From positions 62,001 through 126,000 of the forward strand of contig NZ_QTPO01000010.1 in assembly GCF_003853645.1 (NCBI RefSeq): 64,000 bases of DNA, in the 5' to 3' direction. This DNA comes from Burkholderia sp. Bp9143 (lineage in GTDB: Bacteria > Pseudomonadota > Gammaproteobacteria > Burkholderiales > Burkholderiaceae). The first letter of the stretch is position 1, and each line of letters opens with the position of its first letter. Made by a program: the position numbers and the translations under genes. This document shows positions 1 to 9,158 of the stretch, piece by piece. The notes beneath the pieces are model-generated. The model was given only the letters and a program-made list of their open reading frames with translations, ran no database searches and had not been told where the DNA came from.

Positions 1-13
1 GCTTCCAATGACA

Positions 14-988
14 TTAGGGTTTCAGTATAACGGCCCCTTCCGTCTGGCCTTGCTGCAGCAGCGAATGGGCTTTCCGCACATCGGCGAGCGGGAACGTGTG
101 CCGCGGATTGGCGCGAATGAATCCCGCCCGGATCGCGCCCAGCACCTCGTGCGCACGCTGGCGATAAACCTCGGCCGACGCCGTATGCGCCGCCAGCGAC
201 GGGCGAGTCAGGTACAGGGAGCCCTTCGCGTTCAATGTCGACACGCTGACCGGCGACGGCGCACCGGAGGTCATGCCGAACGAGACCATGAGCCCGCGCG
301 GACGAAGGCAGTCGAGCGATGCATCGAAAGACACCTTCCCCACACCGTCGTACACCACATCCGCCTTCCGGCCCCCGGTGATGTCGGTCACCTGTTCGCC
401 CAGCGTTGCCGCGTCGAACACCAGCACCTGATCGCAACCCGCCTGGCGGGCACGCTCGACGCTCGCCGATCGCGAGACGATGCCGATCACATGCGCGCCC
501 AGATGCCTGGCCCAAGGGACCATGATCTGTCCGAGTGCGCCGGCTGCGCCGTAGATGACGACGACACTGCCGTCGCGAACCTGAAAGGTCGTGGTCAGCA
601 GATACTGCGCGGTGATCCCCTTGAACAGCACGGCGGCCGCGTCATCGAAGCTCACGGCGTCCGGCAGCGCGACCAGTCGCTCCGCCGGATATCGTCTGCC
701 GCTTGCATAGGCGCCCAGTGGGCCGGTCGCATAACCGACACGGTCCCCCACCCGGAAATCGACGACGCCATCGCCAACCGCGGCCACGACGCCGGCCCCC
801 TCGAGACCAAGGCCCGACGGAAGCGCCACCGGCGCATCTCCCCGGCGTTGACTGACATCGAGCGGGTTGACGCCAATCGCCTCTTGCTCGAGCCAGACTT
901 CGCCCGGCCCCGGACTTTCGCGGCCGACTTCGAGACAATCCAGCACGTCCACGTCACCTGTTCCTGCTATCCGAACCATCACGGCCAT
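14..988 (-). CDS. Zinc-free MDR, NADPH:quinone oxidoreductase family
   Basis: The 324-residue protein is a medium-chain dehydrogenase/reductase of the quinone oxidoreductase type. An N-terminal GroES-like domain (PLDVSQRRG, then GLEGAGVV) is followed by a Rossmann domain with the nucleotide loop YGAAGALGQ. No structural or catalytic zinc ligands are visible. I chose the ATG at 988 because AAGGAG lies just upstream; the frame stays open upstream but codes for Arg-rich, non-homologous sequence. It is the last gene of the minus-strand operon that starts with the hydroxyisobutyrate dehydrogenase at 5879. It could reduce a quinone or an enoyl/acrylyl compound made by the pathway. The sequence is closer to QOR than to acrylyl-CoA reductase AcuI, so the substrate is open. 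Confidence 0.85.
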   Translation of the reverse strand: MAVMVRIAGTGDVDVLDCLEVGRESPGPGEVWLEQEAIGVNPLDVSQRRGDAPVALPSGLGLEGAGVVAAVGDGVVDFRVGDRVGYATGPLGAYASGRRYPAERLVALPDAVSFDDAAAVLFKGITAQYLLTTTFQVRDGSVVVIYGAAGALGQIMVPWARHLGAHVIGIVSRSASVERARQAGCDQVLVFDAATLGEQVTDITGGRKADVVYDGVGKVSFDASLDCLRPRGLMVSFGMTSGAPSPVSVSTLNAKGSLYLTRPSLAAHTASAEVYRQRAHEVLGAIRAGFIRANPRHTFPLADVRKAHSLLQQGQTEGAVILKP

Positions 989-1157
989 TCGTCTGCTCCT
1001 TGTATTCCGGGAATGCAATCGTCGGTGTCCACAGTACGCACTCGATCCGTGTTCATCAATGGCATCCCATGCATCGTTGTGCTGCATACGTTGCAGCAAT
1101 GTCGCGCGCGACCGGCGCGCGGGACCCGCGCGCTCCGCTCGATACGGCCGTGAAGGC

Positions 1158-1433
1158 CTAGATCGCCTTGATAAAGGGATGCACCGCCACGTCTTTCCAG
1201 ACCTTGTTGACATGGAACGGATCGTTCACCGCAAACGCCTGCGCCTCTGCCAGATCGCGCGCGTCGACCAGCAGCATGCTGCCGATGCGTCGCTCACCCA
1301 CCACGTCCATCAGCGGTCCGGCCACCACGATCGGGACAGGCGCCGACGCAAGATAGGCACGATGTGCCGCATAGTGCCGCTCGCGTGCGTGCGGTGTCGC
1401 CGGATCGTCCAGGCAGTAAATGACGAAATGCAT
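1158..1433 (-). CDS. YCII-domain protein
   Basis: This 91-residue protein fits the single-domain YciI family. It has the conserved start HFVIYCLDDP, a mid-protein VVAGPLMD, and an ending with the FAVNDPFHVNKVW block that is typical of the family's last helix. The conserved His and Asp of the putative active site are present. YciI-like proteins are small ferredoxin-like folds thought to be hydrolases or dehalogenases, and are often add-ons in catabolic operons. It sits 92 bases after mmsA and 169 bases before the MDR gene on the same strand, so it probably belongs to the same operon. Its own reaction cannot be read from the sequence. Confidence 0.85.
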   Translation of the reverse strand: MHFVIYCLDDPATPHARERHYAAHRAYLASAPVPIVVAGPLMDVVGERRIGSMLLVDARDLAEAQAFAVNDPFHVNKVWKDVAVHPFIKAI

Positions 1434-1525
1434 GATTGCTCTCCTCTCCTTGTCGTGGATGCGGACCGGGCAACGTGATGTACGCGAGGGCGGTTCGCCC
1501 GGCCCACCGATCGTGCCGCTTTCCG

Positions 1526-3061
1526 TTATTTCAGAGCGATGGTGGTGTTCACGCCTTCGCTGACCGTCGCGTCGTCGAACCAGCGCGCGGTCACGGTCTT
1601 CGTCTGCGTATAGAACTGGATCACCTGCTTGCCGTACGCACCCAGGTCGCCGAGTTTCGAGCCGCGCGAACCCGTAAAGCTGAAGATCGGGACCGGCACC
1701 GGAATGGGAAGATTGATGCCGACCTGCCCGACATCGATTTCACTCTGAAACTTGCGTGCCGCTGCCCCGCTTTGGGTGAAGATGCTGACGCCATTTCCCA
1801 TGGGGTTGCGATTGATCAGGTCGATCGCGCTGTCGAGCGATTCCGCCTCCATGACGCAGATCACCGGGCCGAAGATCTCCGTTTCGTAGATCGTCATGCC
1901 CGGCGCCACGTTCGAGAAGATCGTCGGGCCGATGAAGTTGCCGTCGCCGTACCCATCGACCGCGATATCGCGCCCGTCGAGCTCGAGCGTGGCGCCCTCC
2001 TTCGCACCGGCATCGATCAGCCTGAGGATCCGTTCCTTGGCCGCGCGGGACACGACCGGCCCGACGTCGGTACCTGGAACCGTGCCGGCATCGACCTTGA
2101 GCTGGCGCGCACGATCCACGAGCTCCGGCAACCATGCTTTCGATGCACCCACCAGCACCACCACCGACGTGGCCATGCACCGCTGTCCTGCCGCGCCGAA
2201 GCCCGCGCCCACCAGCGCATTGAGCGCATGCTCCTTGTTTGCGTCCGGCAGGACCACGGCGTGGTTCTTCGCGCCCATCATCGATTGAACGCGTTTTCCG
2301 TGCTGGCTGCCGAGGTTATAGATATGCGTGCCGACCTGGGTGGAGCCCACGAACGAGATGGCCTTGACGTCGGGATGCGTGCAAATGGCATTCACGACAT
2401 CCTTCCCGCCGTGAACCACATTGAGGACCCCTGCGGGGACGCCCGCCTCGATCGCGAGCTCCACCAGCTCCATCGTGGAAAGGGGATCCTGTTCCGACGG
2501 CTTGAGGACGAAGGTATTGCCGCAGACGATCGCCATCGGAAACATCCACAACGGAATCATCGCCGGAAAGTTGAACGGCGTAATGCCTGCACACACGCCG
2601 ATCGGCTGCCGCAACGTATAAGTGTCCACCTTGCCCGCGACGTTCTCCGCGAACTCTCCCAGTTGCAGCGTGCCGACGGAGCATGCGTGCTCGACAACCT
2701 CGAGGCCACGGAAGATATCGCCCTCGGCATCGGCGAGCGTCTTGCCCTGTTCGGCGGTCAGCGTCCGCGCAATGCGCTTGATGTTCTGGCGAACCAGCTC
2801 CTGGAATTTCAGCATCAGCCGCATGCGCGTACCGATCGGCGTCACGCTCCACGTACGGAACGCCCGCTTGGCAGCTTCTACCGCGTCGTTCAACTCATCC
2901 GCGGTGGCAAACGGCACCCGGCCGATGACCGCCTGCGTCGCCGGGTTGACGATGTCGCGCCATTCATCGCTTTTCGATTCGACGAACGCGCCGTCGATCA
3001 GCAGCTTCGCGGTGCGCAGTCCTTGCGCGGCCTGGTGGTTACTTTCAACAGCGATATTCAC
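1526..3061 (-). CDS. mmsA: CoA-acylating methylmalonate/malonate-semialdehyde dehydrogenase
   Basis: The 511-residue aldehyde dehydrogenase superfamily protein converts methylmalonate or malonate semialdehyde with CoA and NAD to propionyl-CoA or acetyl-CoA plus CO2. TPFNFP (161-166), the nucleophile Cys295 in AAGQRCMA, and GAKNH (Asn where ordinary ALDHs have the base Glu) are the marks of the MmsA branch. The start is GTG at 3061, with AAGGAG eight bases upstream. In valine degradation it follows 3-hydroxyisobutyrate dehydrogenase, which is encoded at the head of this operon. The same pair also handles 3-hydroxypropionate and malonate semialdehyde in acrylate or beta-alanine breakdown, so the operon may serve either route. 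Confidence 0.95.
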   Translation of the reverse strand: MNIAVESNHQAAQGLRTAKLLIDGAFVESKSDEWRDIVNPATQAVIGRVPFATADELNDAVEAAKRAFRTWSVTPIGTRMRLMLKFQELVRQNIKRIARTLTAEQGKTLADAEGDIFRGLEVVEHACSVGTLQLGEFAENVAGKVDTYTLRQPIGVCAGITPFNFPAMIPLWMFPMAIVCGNTFVLKPSEQDPLSTMELVELAIEAGVPAGVLNVVHGGKDVVNAICTHPDVKAISFVGSTQVGTHIYNLGSQHGKRVQSMMGAKNHAVVLPDANKEHALNALVGAGFGAAGQRCMATSVVVLVGASKAWLPELVDRARQLKVDAGTVPGTDVGPVVSRAAKERILRLIDAGAKEGATLELDGRDIAVDGYGDGNFIGPTIFSNVAPGMTIYETEIFGPVICVMEAESLDSAIDLINRNPMGNGVSIFTQSGAAARKFQSEIDVGQVGINLPIPVPVPIFSFTGSRGSKLGDLGAYGKQVIQFYTQTKTVTARWFDDATVSEGVNTTIALK

Positions 3062-3157
3062 GAAAAACTCCTTGTGTTGAACCCTCGGTCAAGCCCGTGA
3101 CCGATCCGGCACGGGCAAGCGCCTCGCCGGTTTGTACGAGTCGCTGATACGGCACAC

Positions 3158-4813
3158 CTAGTCGATGCTTGCGCCACGTGTCTCGCGAACGAAGATCAGG
3201 CACACGACGCAGCTCATCGCGGCGATCACGATCGGGTACCACAATCCCGAATAGACGTTGCCGCGCGCCGCGACGATTGCAAATGCCGATGCCGGCAAAA
3301 ATCCACCGAACCAACCGTTGCCGATGTGGTACGGGACGGACAGACAGGTATAGCGAATGCGTGCGGGAAAGCACTCGACCAGCATGGCCGCCATCGGCCC
3401 ATAGACCATCGTGCCGTACAGCATGAGCACCACGAGGACGAGAACGGTCATCGGCACGTCGACACGCGCCGGATCCGCGGCATGGGGATAGCCGGCGTCG
3501 GTCAACGCGCTTCGAAGCGCGGCGTTGAATACATCCGCCTTGGCTTTGGCATCCCCGGAAGTCGCGTCATAGGAGGCGATCCGGACAGAGCCCACCACGA
3601 TCACCGCCTGCTGGCTCGCCGGCGCGACCTGGTTCTCGTAGCTCACCCCCGCTTTCGACAACGCCGCCTTTGCCACGTCGCAAGCGCTCGTAAACTTCGC
3701 GGTACCGACCGGATTGAACTGGAACGAACACGTCTTCGGATCGGAGACGAGGACAATCGGCGAATGCGTTTGCGCGGCTTCGAGTGCAGGATTGACATAG
3801 TGCGTCAACGCCTTGAACAACGGCATATAGGTCAACACGGCAAGGAGGCAACCGATGAACATGATCGGCTTGCGGCCGATCCGATCCGAAAGCATCCCGG
3901 CAACGACATAGAACGGCGCGGAAATCAGCAGGGCGGCAATGAGGATGGTGTTCGTCATCGACCCGTGCAGCTTCAACGTTTCGGTCAGGAAGAACAGCGT
4001 GTAGAACTGTCCGGTGTACCAGACCACGGCTTCCCCGGCCGTGACGCCGAAGAGTGCAATGAGCATCAACCGGACGTTTCTCCACTGGCCGAAGGCCTCC
4101 TTGACCGGCGCCTTCGACGTCTTGCCTTCGTTCACCATCTTCTGGAATGCCGGCGACTCGCTGAGCTTCATGCGGATCCATACCGAGATGCCCAGCAATG
4201 CGATCGACAGCAGGAACGGAATACGCCAGCCCCAGGCACCGAATCGCTCCTCTCCGATCGCGGTGCGCACGCCAAGAATCACGAGCAACGACAGGAACAG
4301 CCCCAGCGTGGCCGTCATCTGAATCCACGACGTCCAGGTGCCCCGCCTGTTCGCCGGCGCGTGCTCGGCCACGTACGTCGCAGCGCCGCCGTACTCTCCG
4401 CCCAGTGCCAGCCCCTGCACGAGCCGCATTGCAACGAAGAGGATCGGGGCCGGCATGCCGATCGTGGCGTACCCGGGCAGCAGCCCCACGAAGAACGTTG
4501 ACGCCCCCATCAGCAGGATGGTCACCAGAAACGTGTATTTGCGGCCGAGTTTGTCGCCCAGACGACCGAACACGACGGCGCCGAGAGGTCGCACGGCAAA
4601 GCCGGCAGCAAAGCTGAGCAGCGTGAAGATGAATGCAGCAGACGGGCTGACTCCGGAAAAGATGGCCTTGCTGATGAAGGGCGCAAGGGCGCCCGCCAGG
4701 AAGAAGTCGTACCACTCGAAGATGGTCCCCAACGATGACGCGAACACTACTGTCCGGCTGCGGACCGCCATTTCTTCGGGCCGCGCCGACCTGTCGATTG
4801 TCGTGCTTATCAT
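3158..4813 (-). CDS. MHS-family MFS transporter with large central loop
   Basis: The 551-residue inner-membrane permease of the metabolite:H+ symporter branch of MFS has about 12 hydrophobic segments. The N-terminal FEWYDFF motif and the loop 2-3 motif GRLGDKLGRK are clear, and GMLSDRIGRK repeats it in the second half. A polar insert of roughly 90 residues (after about residue 345) interrupts helices 9 and 10; such inserts occur in one MHS subgroup, so I do not read it as a frameshift. MHS members import organic acids, betaines, shikimate or proline. Its place between mmsB-like and mmsA genes suggests it imports the acid this operon degrades. The start is ATG after GGAG. Confidence 0.92.
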   Translation of the reverse strand: MISTTIDRSARPEEMAVRSRTVVFASSLGTIFEWYDFFLAGALAPFISKAIFSGVSPSAAFIFTLLSFAAGFAVRPLGAVVFGRLGDKLGRKYTFLVTILLMGASTFFVGLLPGYATIGMPAPILFVAMRLVQGLALGGEYGGAATYVAEHAPANRRGTWTSWIQMTATLGLFLSLLVILGVRTAIGEERFGAWGWRIPFLLSIALLGISVWIRMKLSESPAFQKMVNEGKTSKAPVKEAFGQWRNVRLMLIALFGVTAGEAVVWYTGQFYTLFFLTETLKLHGSMTNTILIAALLISAPFYVVAGMLSDRIGRKPIMFIGCLLAVLTYMPLFKALTHYVNPALEAAQTHSPIVLVSDPKTCSFQFNPVGTAKFTSACDVAKAALSKAGVSYENQVAPASQQAVIVVGSVRIASYDATSGDAKAKADVFNAALRSALTDAGYPHAADPARVDVPMTVLVLVVLMLYGTMVYGPMAAMLVECFPARIRYTCLSVPYHIGNGWFGGFLPASAFAIVAARGNVYSGLWYPIVIAAMSCVVCLIFVRETRGASID

Positions 4814-4988
4814 GGTATGTCTCCGTACTGGAAGTGACTTTCATGAGCCACTTTCCTTTGGGTGCCGCGTCGCGGCCTGCGTGCAACGGCTTGCATCAGC
4901 CGCGCAAAGAGGCTGATGCTTGCGGAATGCCAGCGTCGACGGCGAACGGCGCCTGGCGCCGATCGCCGTTGCGGGCGTTGAAAACCCC

Positions 4989-5879
4989 TCAGCCGTTTCT
5001 GGACAAATGCAGAACGAGCGATGTCGCGTCGAGATCGGCACCGCCGGCTTCCGCATGCCGCGTCATCAGCGCATATGCCGTTTCCGCGGTTTCGAGACGC
5101 GCACCGACTTCGCGCCCGGCTTCGACGGCGAGGCTCAGGTCCTTGGCGAGCAGCCAGGTCTTGAAGCCGGCTTTGTACCCATTCGACGCCGGCGACGCGT
5201 CGACGACACCCGGTGCGGGGTTCCACAGTCGGAAAGACCAGTTGTCGGCGGACGAACGCGTCGCGATCTCGAAAAAGGCCTTCATGTCGAGACCGAGCCG
5301 TTGTCCCAATGCCGTTGCCTCGCAGTTGACCGTGACGCTGACCGCCATGATGAGGTTGTTCACAACCTTGGCGGCTTGACCCGCACCCGGGCCGCCGACG
5401 TACGCGATGTAGTCGCCGAGCGGTTGCAGCAACTCCGCGGCCTGCCCCGCATGCTGCTTGTCGCAACCGATCATGAACGTGAGCGTGCCATCGCGCGCGC
5501 CCTCGGTTCCGCCCGACACCGGCGCTTCGACGAATACGATGCCGGCCTTCTCGGCGGCGACATGCAGCTTGCGCGCATGGTCGATGCCGATCGTCGAGCA
5601 GTCGATCACGATCGTGCCGGGACGCGCACTTGCAAATACGCCATCGGCCGACGTCATGACGTCGTGGACGTCTGCGCCCGAAGGCAGCATGGTGTACACC
5701 ACGTCGGCGTCCCTGCATGCGTCCGCGATCGAATCGCCTACCTGTACGCCATTGGCGGCGGCGTTCCGGCGCGCCGTGGCATCGATGTCTACGCCGCGAA
5801 CGGTGTAGCCCGATCTGACCATGTGTCTGGACATGGGGTTACCCATCAGGCCGAGGCCGATCCACGCAATAGTGGGCAT
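4989..5879 (-). CDS. 3-hydroxyisobutyrate dehydrogenase family protein (copy 1)
   Basis: The 296-residue beta-hydroxyacid dehydrogenase oxidises 3-hydroxyisobutyrate, or a related 3-hydroxyacid such as 3-hydroxypropionate, to its semialdehyde with NAD(P). Visible motifs are the dinucleotide loop IGLGLMGNPM, the substrate loop EAPVSGG (118-124) and the catalytic Lys171 in AAKVVNN. The start ATG at 5879 has AAGGAG at good spacing. It is the promoter-proximal gene of the minus-strand operon with the MHS transporter and mmsA, which supplies the next step. A second family member lies divergently at 6682. Tartronate-semialdehyde reductase is an alternative, but mmsA as neighbour favours the 3-hydroxyacid role. 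Confidence 0.9.
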   Translation of the reverse strand: MPTIAWIGLGLMGNPMSRHMVRSGYTVRGVDIDATARRNAAANGVQVGDSIADACRDADVVYTMLPSGADVHDVMTSADGVFASARPGTIVIDCSTIGIDHARKLHVAAEKAGIVFVEAPVSGGTEGARDGTLTFMIGCDKQHAGQAAELLQPLGDYIAYVGGPGAGQAAKVVNNLIMAVSVTVNCEATALGQRLGLDMKAFFEIATRSSADNWSFRLWNPAPGVVDASPASNGYKAGFKTWLLAKDLSLAVEAGREVGARLETAETAYALMTRHAEAGGADLDATSLVLHLSRNG

Positions 5880-6305
5880 GACGGTGCTCCTTTTCTAACG
5901 ATGTTGGTAATCGCAACGAAGTCTGAATCGCTCGGTCCCTGCGTCTCCTGGACAAGGGCATGCTCCGAGACTGCGAGGAATCTTAGGATCGCGAATACGG
6001 GGTGCACAGCGCACCAGCGGCCAACGGCTGTGCAAAAAAGTCGGAAGTGATGGCTAAGTCTGCCGATGACCGTGCGGCCGACTCGCTATCGCGGGCGCCA
6101 GACGAAAAAATGGCCCGCCGGTTCGTTGGCAAGCCATTCGTCGTACCGATCTTGCATCGGTCGCTGTCGGCGTTGCGCGTTCTATCTGGTACCAGCCAGA
6201 CCGATCCGTATCGAGTGAAATGACGAGGAATTCATATGGATTCCTTCAAACTATTCGAAGCACTATGCGCCCGGAATGGATCACGCACGCACAGTTGATC
6301 CGGAT
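5880..6305. other. Divergent intergenic region upstream of the mmsA operon
   Basis: This stretch separates the minus-strand dehydrogenase/mmsA operon from a decayed LysR fragment and the plus-strand dehydrogenase at 6682. It has no convincing gene; the short open frames lack ribosome sites and family resemblance. Promoters for the minus-strand operon should lie here, but I could not pick a clear -35/-10 pair. Confidence 0.5.
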
Positions 6306-6488
6306 GCCATTAGCCGCGTGACGCACGTCGGTTGCTTCGCGGACGAAAGGCGATCGTTCGAGTGCTTTCTCCAGCGCCTGAATTCGCCGCGCTACCGTCG
6401 TGTGCTCGACGCCCAGCCTTCTTGCAGAAACGTTGGGCTCCCCTGTGCGTGCCCGCTCCAGCAAGAATCCGAGGCCATCCCGATTCAT
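6306..6488 (-). pseudogene. LysR-family regulator remnant (N-terminal HTH only)
   Basis: Reading on the minus strand from the ATG at 6488 gives about 60 residues that fit the DNA-binding start of a LysR regulator. The stretch ARRLGVEHTTVARRIQALE is the typical recognition helix-turn-helix, followed by a decayed version of the usual 'LFVRE..GY.LT..G' wing. After that the reading frame carries no effector-domain sequence and soon ends. An intact LysR would be near 300 residues, so over three quarters is gone. It lies between two divergent dehydrogenase genes, where a LysR regulator of that pair would be expected. It is probably the relic of their former regulator. Confidence 0.65.
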
Positions 6489-6681
6489 CGCGCGTTCCAC
6501 ATGGAGCCGATGTGCAATTCTGCACATCGAGTGTGCACCATACCCGGCTGCCTCCGACTTTTTCTCATGATACGTTCAATCACATGCAGGAAATACAGGT
6601 GCACATGCGTAACATCGAACGGCGGACGCGTGCTGAAATCCGTCACGTCAATCGATCAATTCAACATGCGGAGACACATCC

Positions 6682-7587
6682 ATGTCGGACATCGGTTTCA
6701 TCGGGCTTGGCAATATGGGGCTGCCGATGGCGAAAAACTTGCTCAAGGCCAACCATCGTCTGAAGGTATTCGATCTGAATCCGGCTGCACTGGAAGCGGC
6801 CGAAGCATTTGGCGCTGCGGTCGCAACCCATGCCATCGATGCAGCGCAGGATGTGGACGCCGTGATCACCATGCTGCCGAACGGCCAGGTCGTCGAGTCG
6901 ACGTACCTTGGAGACAGCGGGATCTTGCGGACTGCCAACCGCAACCCGGTCTATATCGACTGCTCGACGATCGACCCGGGTTCGTCAAGGACCATCGCGG
7001 AGGCAGCACATCGGCACGGCCGCGAGGTGGTCGACGCACCGGTGTCCGGCGGAATCATGGGCGCGCGGGAAGGTACGCTCTGTTTCATCGTCGGCGGTGA
7101 AGCGGAAACGGTGGAAAGAATCGATCCAATCCTTCGCGCCATGGGCAAGAGCGTGATTCATGCGGGCGAACACGGTGCGGGACAGCTGGCGAAGATCTGC
7201 AACAACCTGCTCGCCGCCGTATTGATGGTCGGCACTGCGGAAGCGTTGGCACTCGGTGCCAGGAACGGGCTCTCGCCCCGCATCCTGTCGGATGTGATCC
7301 GGAACAGCAGCGGCCGCAACTTCATGGTGGACCGGTGGAATCCGTGGCCCGGCGTGCTGCCTGACGTACCGTCCAGTCATGCGTACAACGGCGGCTTCCA
7401 GGTCAATCTCATGCTCAAGGATCTGGGTCTGGCATTGAACTGCGCCCAGGCCGCACGGGCGAGCGTTCCGCTCGGCGCATTGGCAAGCAACCTCTTTGCC
7501 TTGCATGACGAAGCGAATGACGAAAACTCGTTGCTCGATATATCCAGCATCCAGCATTTTTATTACAGAAACCCGCAACCCGCTTGA
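6682..7587 (+). CDS. 3-hydroxyisobutyrate dehydrogenase family protein (copy 2)
   Basis: The 301-residue beta-hydroxyacid dehydrogenase has the NAD(P) loop IGLGNMGLPM, the substrate loop DAPVSGG (118-124) and catalytic Lys171 in LAKICNN. The C-terminal part (VDRWNPWPGV, GFQVNLMLKDLGLAL) is typical of 3-hydroxyisobutyrate dehydrogenases. The start ATG follows GGAGA. It is a distinct second member of the family, not a recent copy of the gene at 4989: motifs match but much of the sequence differs. It is followed at once by a DUF1330 gene. Likely substrates are 3-hydroxyisobutyrate or a close 3-hydroxyacid. Why two isoenzymes flank this locus is not clear; different cofactors or substrates are possible. 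Confidence 0.9.
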   Translation: MSDIGFIGLGNMGLPMAKNLLKANHRLKVFDLNPAALEAAEAFGAAVATHAIDAAQDVDAVITMLPNGQVVESTYLGDSGILRTANRNPVYIDCSTIDPGSSRTIAEAAHRHGREVVDAPVSGGIMGAREGTLCFIVGGEAETVERIDPILRAMGKSVIHAGEHGAGQLAKICNNLLAAVLMVGTAEALALGARNGLSPRILSDVIRNSSGRNFMVDRWNPWPGVLPDVPSSHAYNGGFQVNLMLKDLGLALNCAQAARASVPLGALASNLFALHDEANDENSLLDISSIQHFYYRNPQPA

Positions 7588-7601
7588 ACCAGGAGACCGT
7601 C

Positions 7602-7892
7602 ATGGCCAAGGCCTATTGGATCGCTCACGTGGAAGTGTTCGACGCCGAATCCTATGCAATCTATGCGAAGGGAGCGACGGAGAGTTTTGAGAAATACGGC
7701 GGAAAGCCTTTGGCGAGAGGCGGATTCACTCGGCATCTGGAAGGACAGCAGCGGCCGCGAAACGTGGTGATCGAGTTCGACAGCATGGAAACCGCGTTGG
7801 CATGCTACAACTCGCCGGAGTATCAAGCAGCAAAGGCCCATCGCGACGGAAAGGCGGTCGCCGATCTGATGATCGTGGAAGGGATCGAATGA
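7602..7892 (+). CDS. DUF1330 family protein
   Basis: This 96-residue protein starts MAKAYWIAHVEV and carries the DUF1330 pattern: a short beta-alpha-beta dimeric ferredoxin-like fold with the conserved IEFDSMETALACYNSPEYQ block and a late KAVADLMIVEG. The ATG at 7602 is preceded by AGGAGA; a longer frame begins inside the previous gene and is less likely. The gap from the dehydrogenase stop is 14 bases, so the two are cotranscribed. DUF1330 proteins are common small partners in catabolic operons and have no settled reaction. Confidence 0.88.
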   Translation: MAKAYWIAHVEVFDAESYAIYAKGATESFEKYGGKPLARGGFTRHLEGQQRPRNVVIEFDSMETALACYNSPEYQAAKAHRDGKAVADLMIVEGIE

Positions 7893-7973
7893 ACTGCGTC
7901 CGCCGCAGGAAATGAAAGCTCAAAGGGGGCCGTACGGCACGCGGCCCTGTTGAGTTCCACGCCCTGGTCCCTA

Positions 7974-8078
7974 TCAGACCCGCCGGCGTAACGTAAGCCG
8001 TTCCGACTCGCCTCGGCGACCGATGCCCGACTGCTTGTAGCCGCCGAGGCCCAGTTGCTTCAGATCGAAAAGATGCAT
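7974..8078 (-). pseudogene. Aldehyde dehydrogenase C-terminal remnant
   Basis: On the minus strand a 34-codon frame reads HLFDLKQLGLGGYKQSGIGR. It resembles the GGYKQSGIGRE signature near the C-terminus of NAD-dependent aldehyde dehydrogenases. It then diverges into Arg-rich sequence and stops, and no other ALDH sequence precedes it on either side. This looks like the last scrap of a deleted ALDH gene in the 322-base gap between the DUF1330 gene and the betaine-type binding protein. The match is short, so it could be chance. Confidence 0.4.
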
Positions 8079-8214
8079 TTCCCGTCTCCAATGCCTTGTC
8101 GTGTTTTGCAGGTCGCATCGACCCGACGAACCCAATTGCGAAGTTCGACCCGGTCGACACGTTCCCGATTACGATGACTGATCCAGCAGCCACCGCGTTG
8201 CTACCCTCGCGGCA

Positions 8215-9078
8215 TCAGTGCATCCACTGCTGGACGAGCTGACGATTGGCGTCGATCCAGGCTTTCGCTCCCCTCTCAGGCGTCGAGGCCCCTTCCTTGA
8301 TGATTTCGGACATCAGGCTGCCGAGCGAGTTGTCGTCCATCTTCCATTGCTGCAGCCATTTCTCGACATCGGGATGCTGCTTCGCGAATGCCTGCGTCTC
8401 GATGCCGTAGATGGAATCGCTTGCGCCGTATGTGCCCTTCGGGTCCTTCAGGTACTTGAGTTTGTACTTCGACCAGATCCAGTGCGGCTTCCACAACGTC
8501 ACGACGATCGGCTCCTTGCGCTGAATCGCACGCTCGAGCGAAAGAACCATCGCCGACTCGGAGGAGGACTGAACATCGAAGTCGAGCCCATAGACCGTTT
8601 TTGCTTTATCGGTCAGTTGCATGAGACTGCTGCCCGAGTCGATCCCGACGATCCTCGGTCGATCACCCGTCCCGAAGCGCTTCTTGTTCGCGTCAAGTTG
8701 ATCGATGCGATCGACAGGAACGTAGTCCGGCACGACGAGGCCGAGATTTGCCTCCTTGAACCACGGGCCGATCTTCACCACGCGATCTTTGACCCTGTCG
8801 AACGCGGGCTTGTCTCCCGCGGGAAGCCAGACTTCGAAGGTCAGGTCGATTTTCCCTTGCGCGACGCTGTTGTACAGAAGCGCCTTGTCGGCGTTTTGCA
8901 AGCGAACCTGATACCCCTTCTCCGCAAGGAGCAGCTTCCACATGTTGGCGACGGCAATGTTTTCCGCCCAGTTGTTCACGCCGATGGTGATCGACTTGTC
9001 ATCCGCACGGGCCGATGCGCCCGTGAGCAGCAGGACCATGGGCACGAGAAACTTGAGAAATCGAAGAATCGTGGTCAT
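8215..9078 (-). CDS. Glycine-betaine/choline-type ABC substrate-binding protein
   Basis: The 287-residue periplasmic protein of the OpuAC (ProX/ChoX) family has a clear signal peptide (FLKFLVPMVLLLTGASARA). The mature N-terminus has SITIGVNNWAENIAVANMWK and then a VWLPAGDKP block typical of quaternary-amine binders. Trp/Tyr residues that could form the aromatic cage (W in NNW, W in EVWLP, W in KPHWIW) are present. I use the Met at 9078, since the hydrophobic leader follows it directly; a start 15 bases upstream is possible. No permease or ATPase gene is nearby, so it must work with a transporter encoded elsewhere or is an orphan. Betaine, choline, carnitine or DMSP are candidate ligands. The M24 gene at 10383 makes DMSP-like compounds worth testing. 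Confidence 0.9.
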   Translation of the reverse strand: MTTILRFLKFLVPMVLLLTGASARADDKSITIGVNNWAENIAVANMWKLLLAEKGYQVRLQNADKALLYNSVAQGKIDLTFEVWLPAGDKPAFDRVKDRVVKIGPWFKEANLGLVVPDYVPVDRIDQLDANKKRFGTGDRPRIVGIDSGSSLMQLTDKAKTVYGLDFDVQSSSESAMVLSLERAIQRKEPIVVTLWKPHWIWSKYKLKYLKDPKGTYGASDSIYGIETQAFAKQHPDVEKWLQQWKMDDNSLGSLMSEIIKEGASTPERGAKAWIDANRQLVQQWMH

Positions 9079-9158
9079 TTTCTGCAGTTCCATTTCAGGG
9101 TTGATACGGCGGCCAAATCGAATGCGTCGATGCAGGCCGGTCATGCAAGATCGCCGAG

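Noticed and set aside
14-988. Acrylyl-CoA reductase AcuI, which would complete an acrylate pathway with the DddP-like gene
   Set aside because: The sequence motifs fit the quinone oxidoreductase branch better. The link to acrylate is left as a possibility only.
1436-3100. A 554-codon plus-strand frame opposite mmsA
   Set aside because: It is His/Arg/Asp-rich antisense sequence without motifs. mmsA on the other strand has full active-site signatures and a ribosome site.
3158-4813. Apparent insertion or frameshift in the MHS transporter because of a 90-residue polar insert
   Set aside because: The frame is continuous, membrane segments resume after the insert, and inserts at this place occur in one MHS subgroup.
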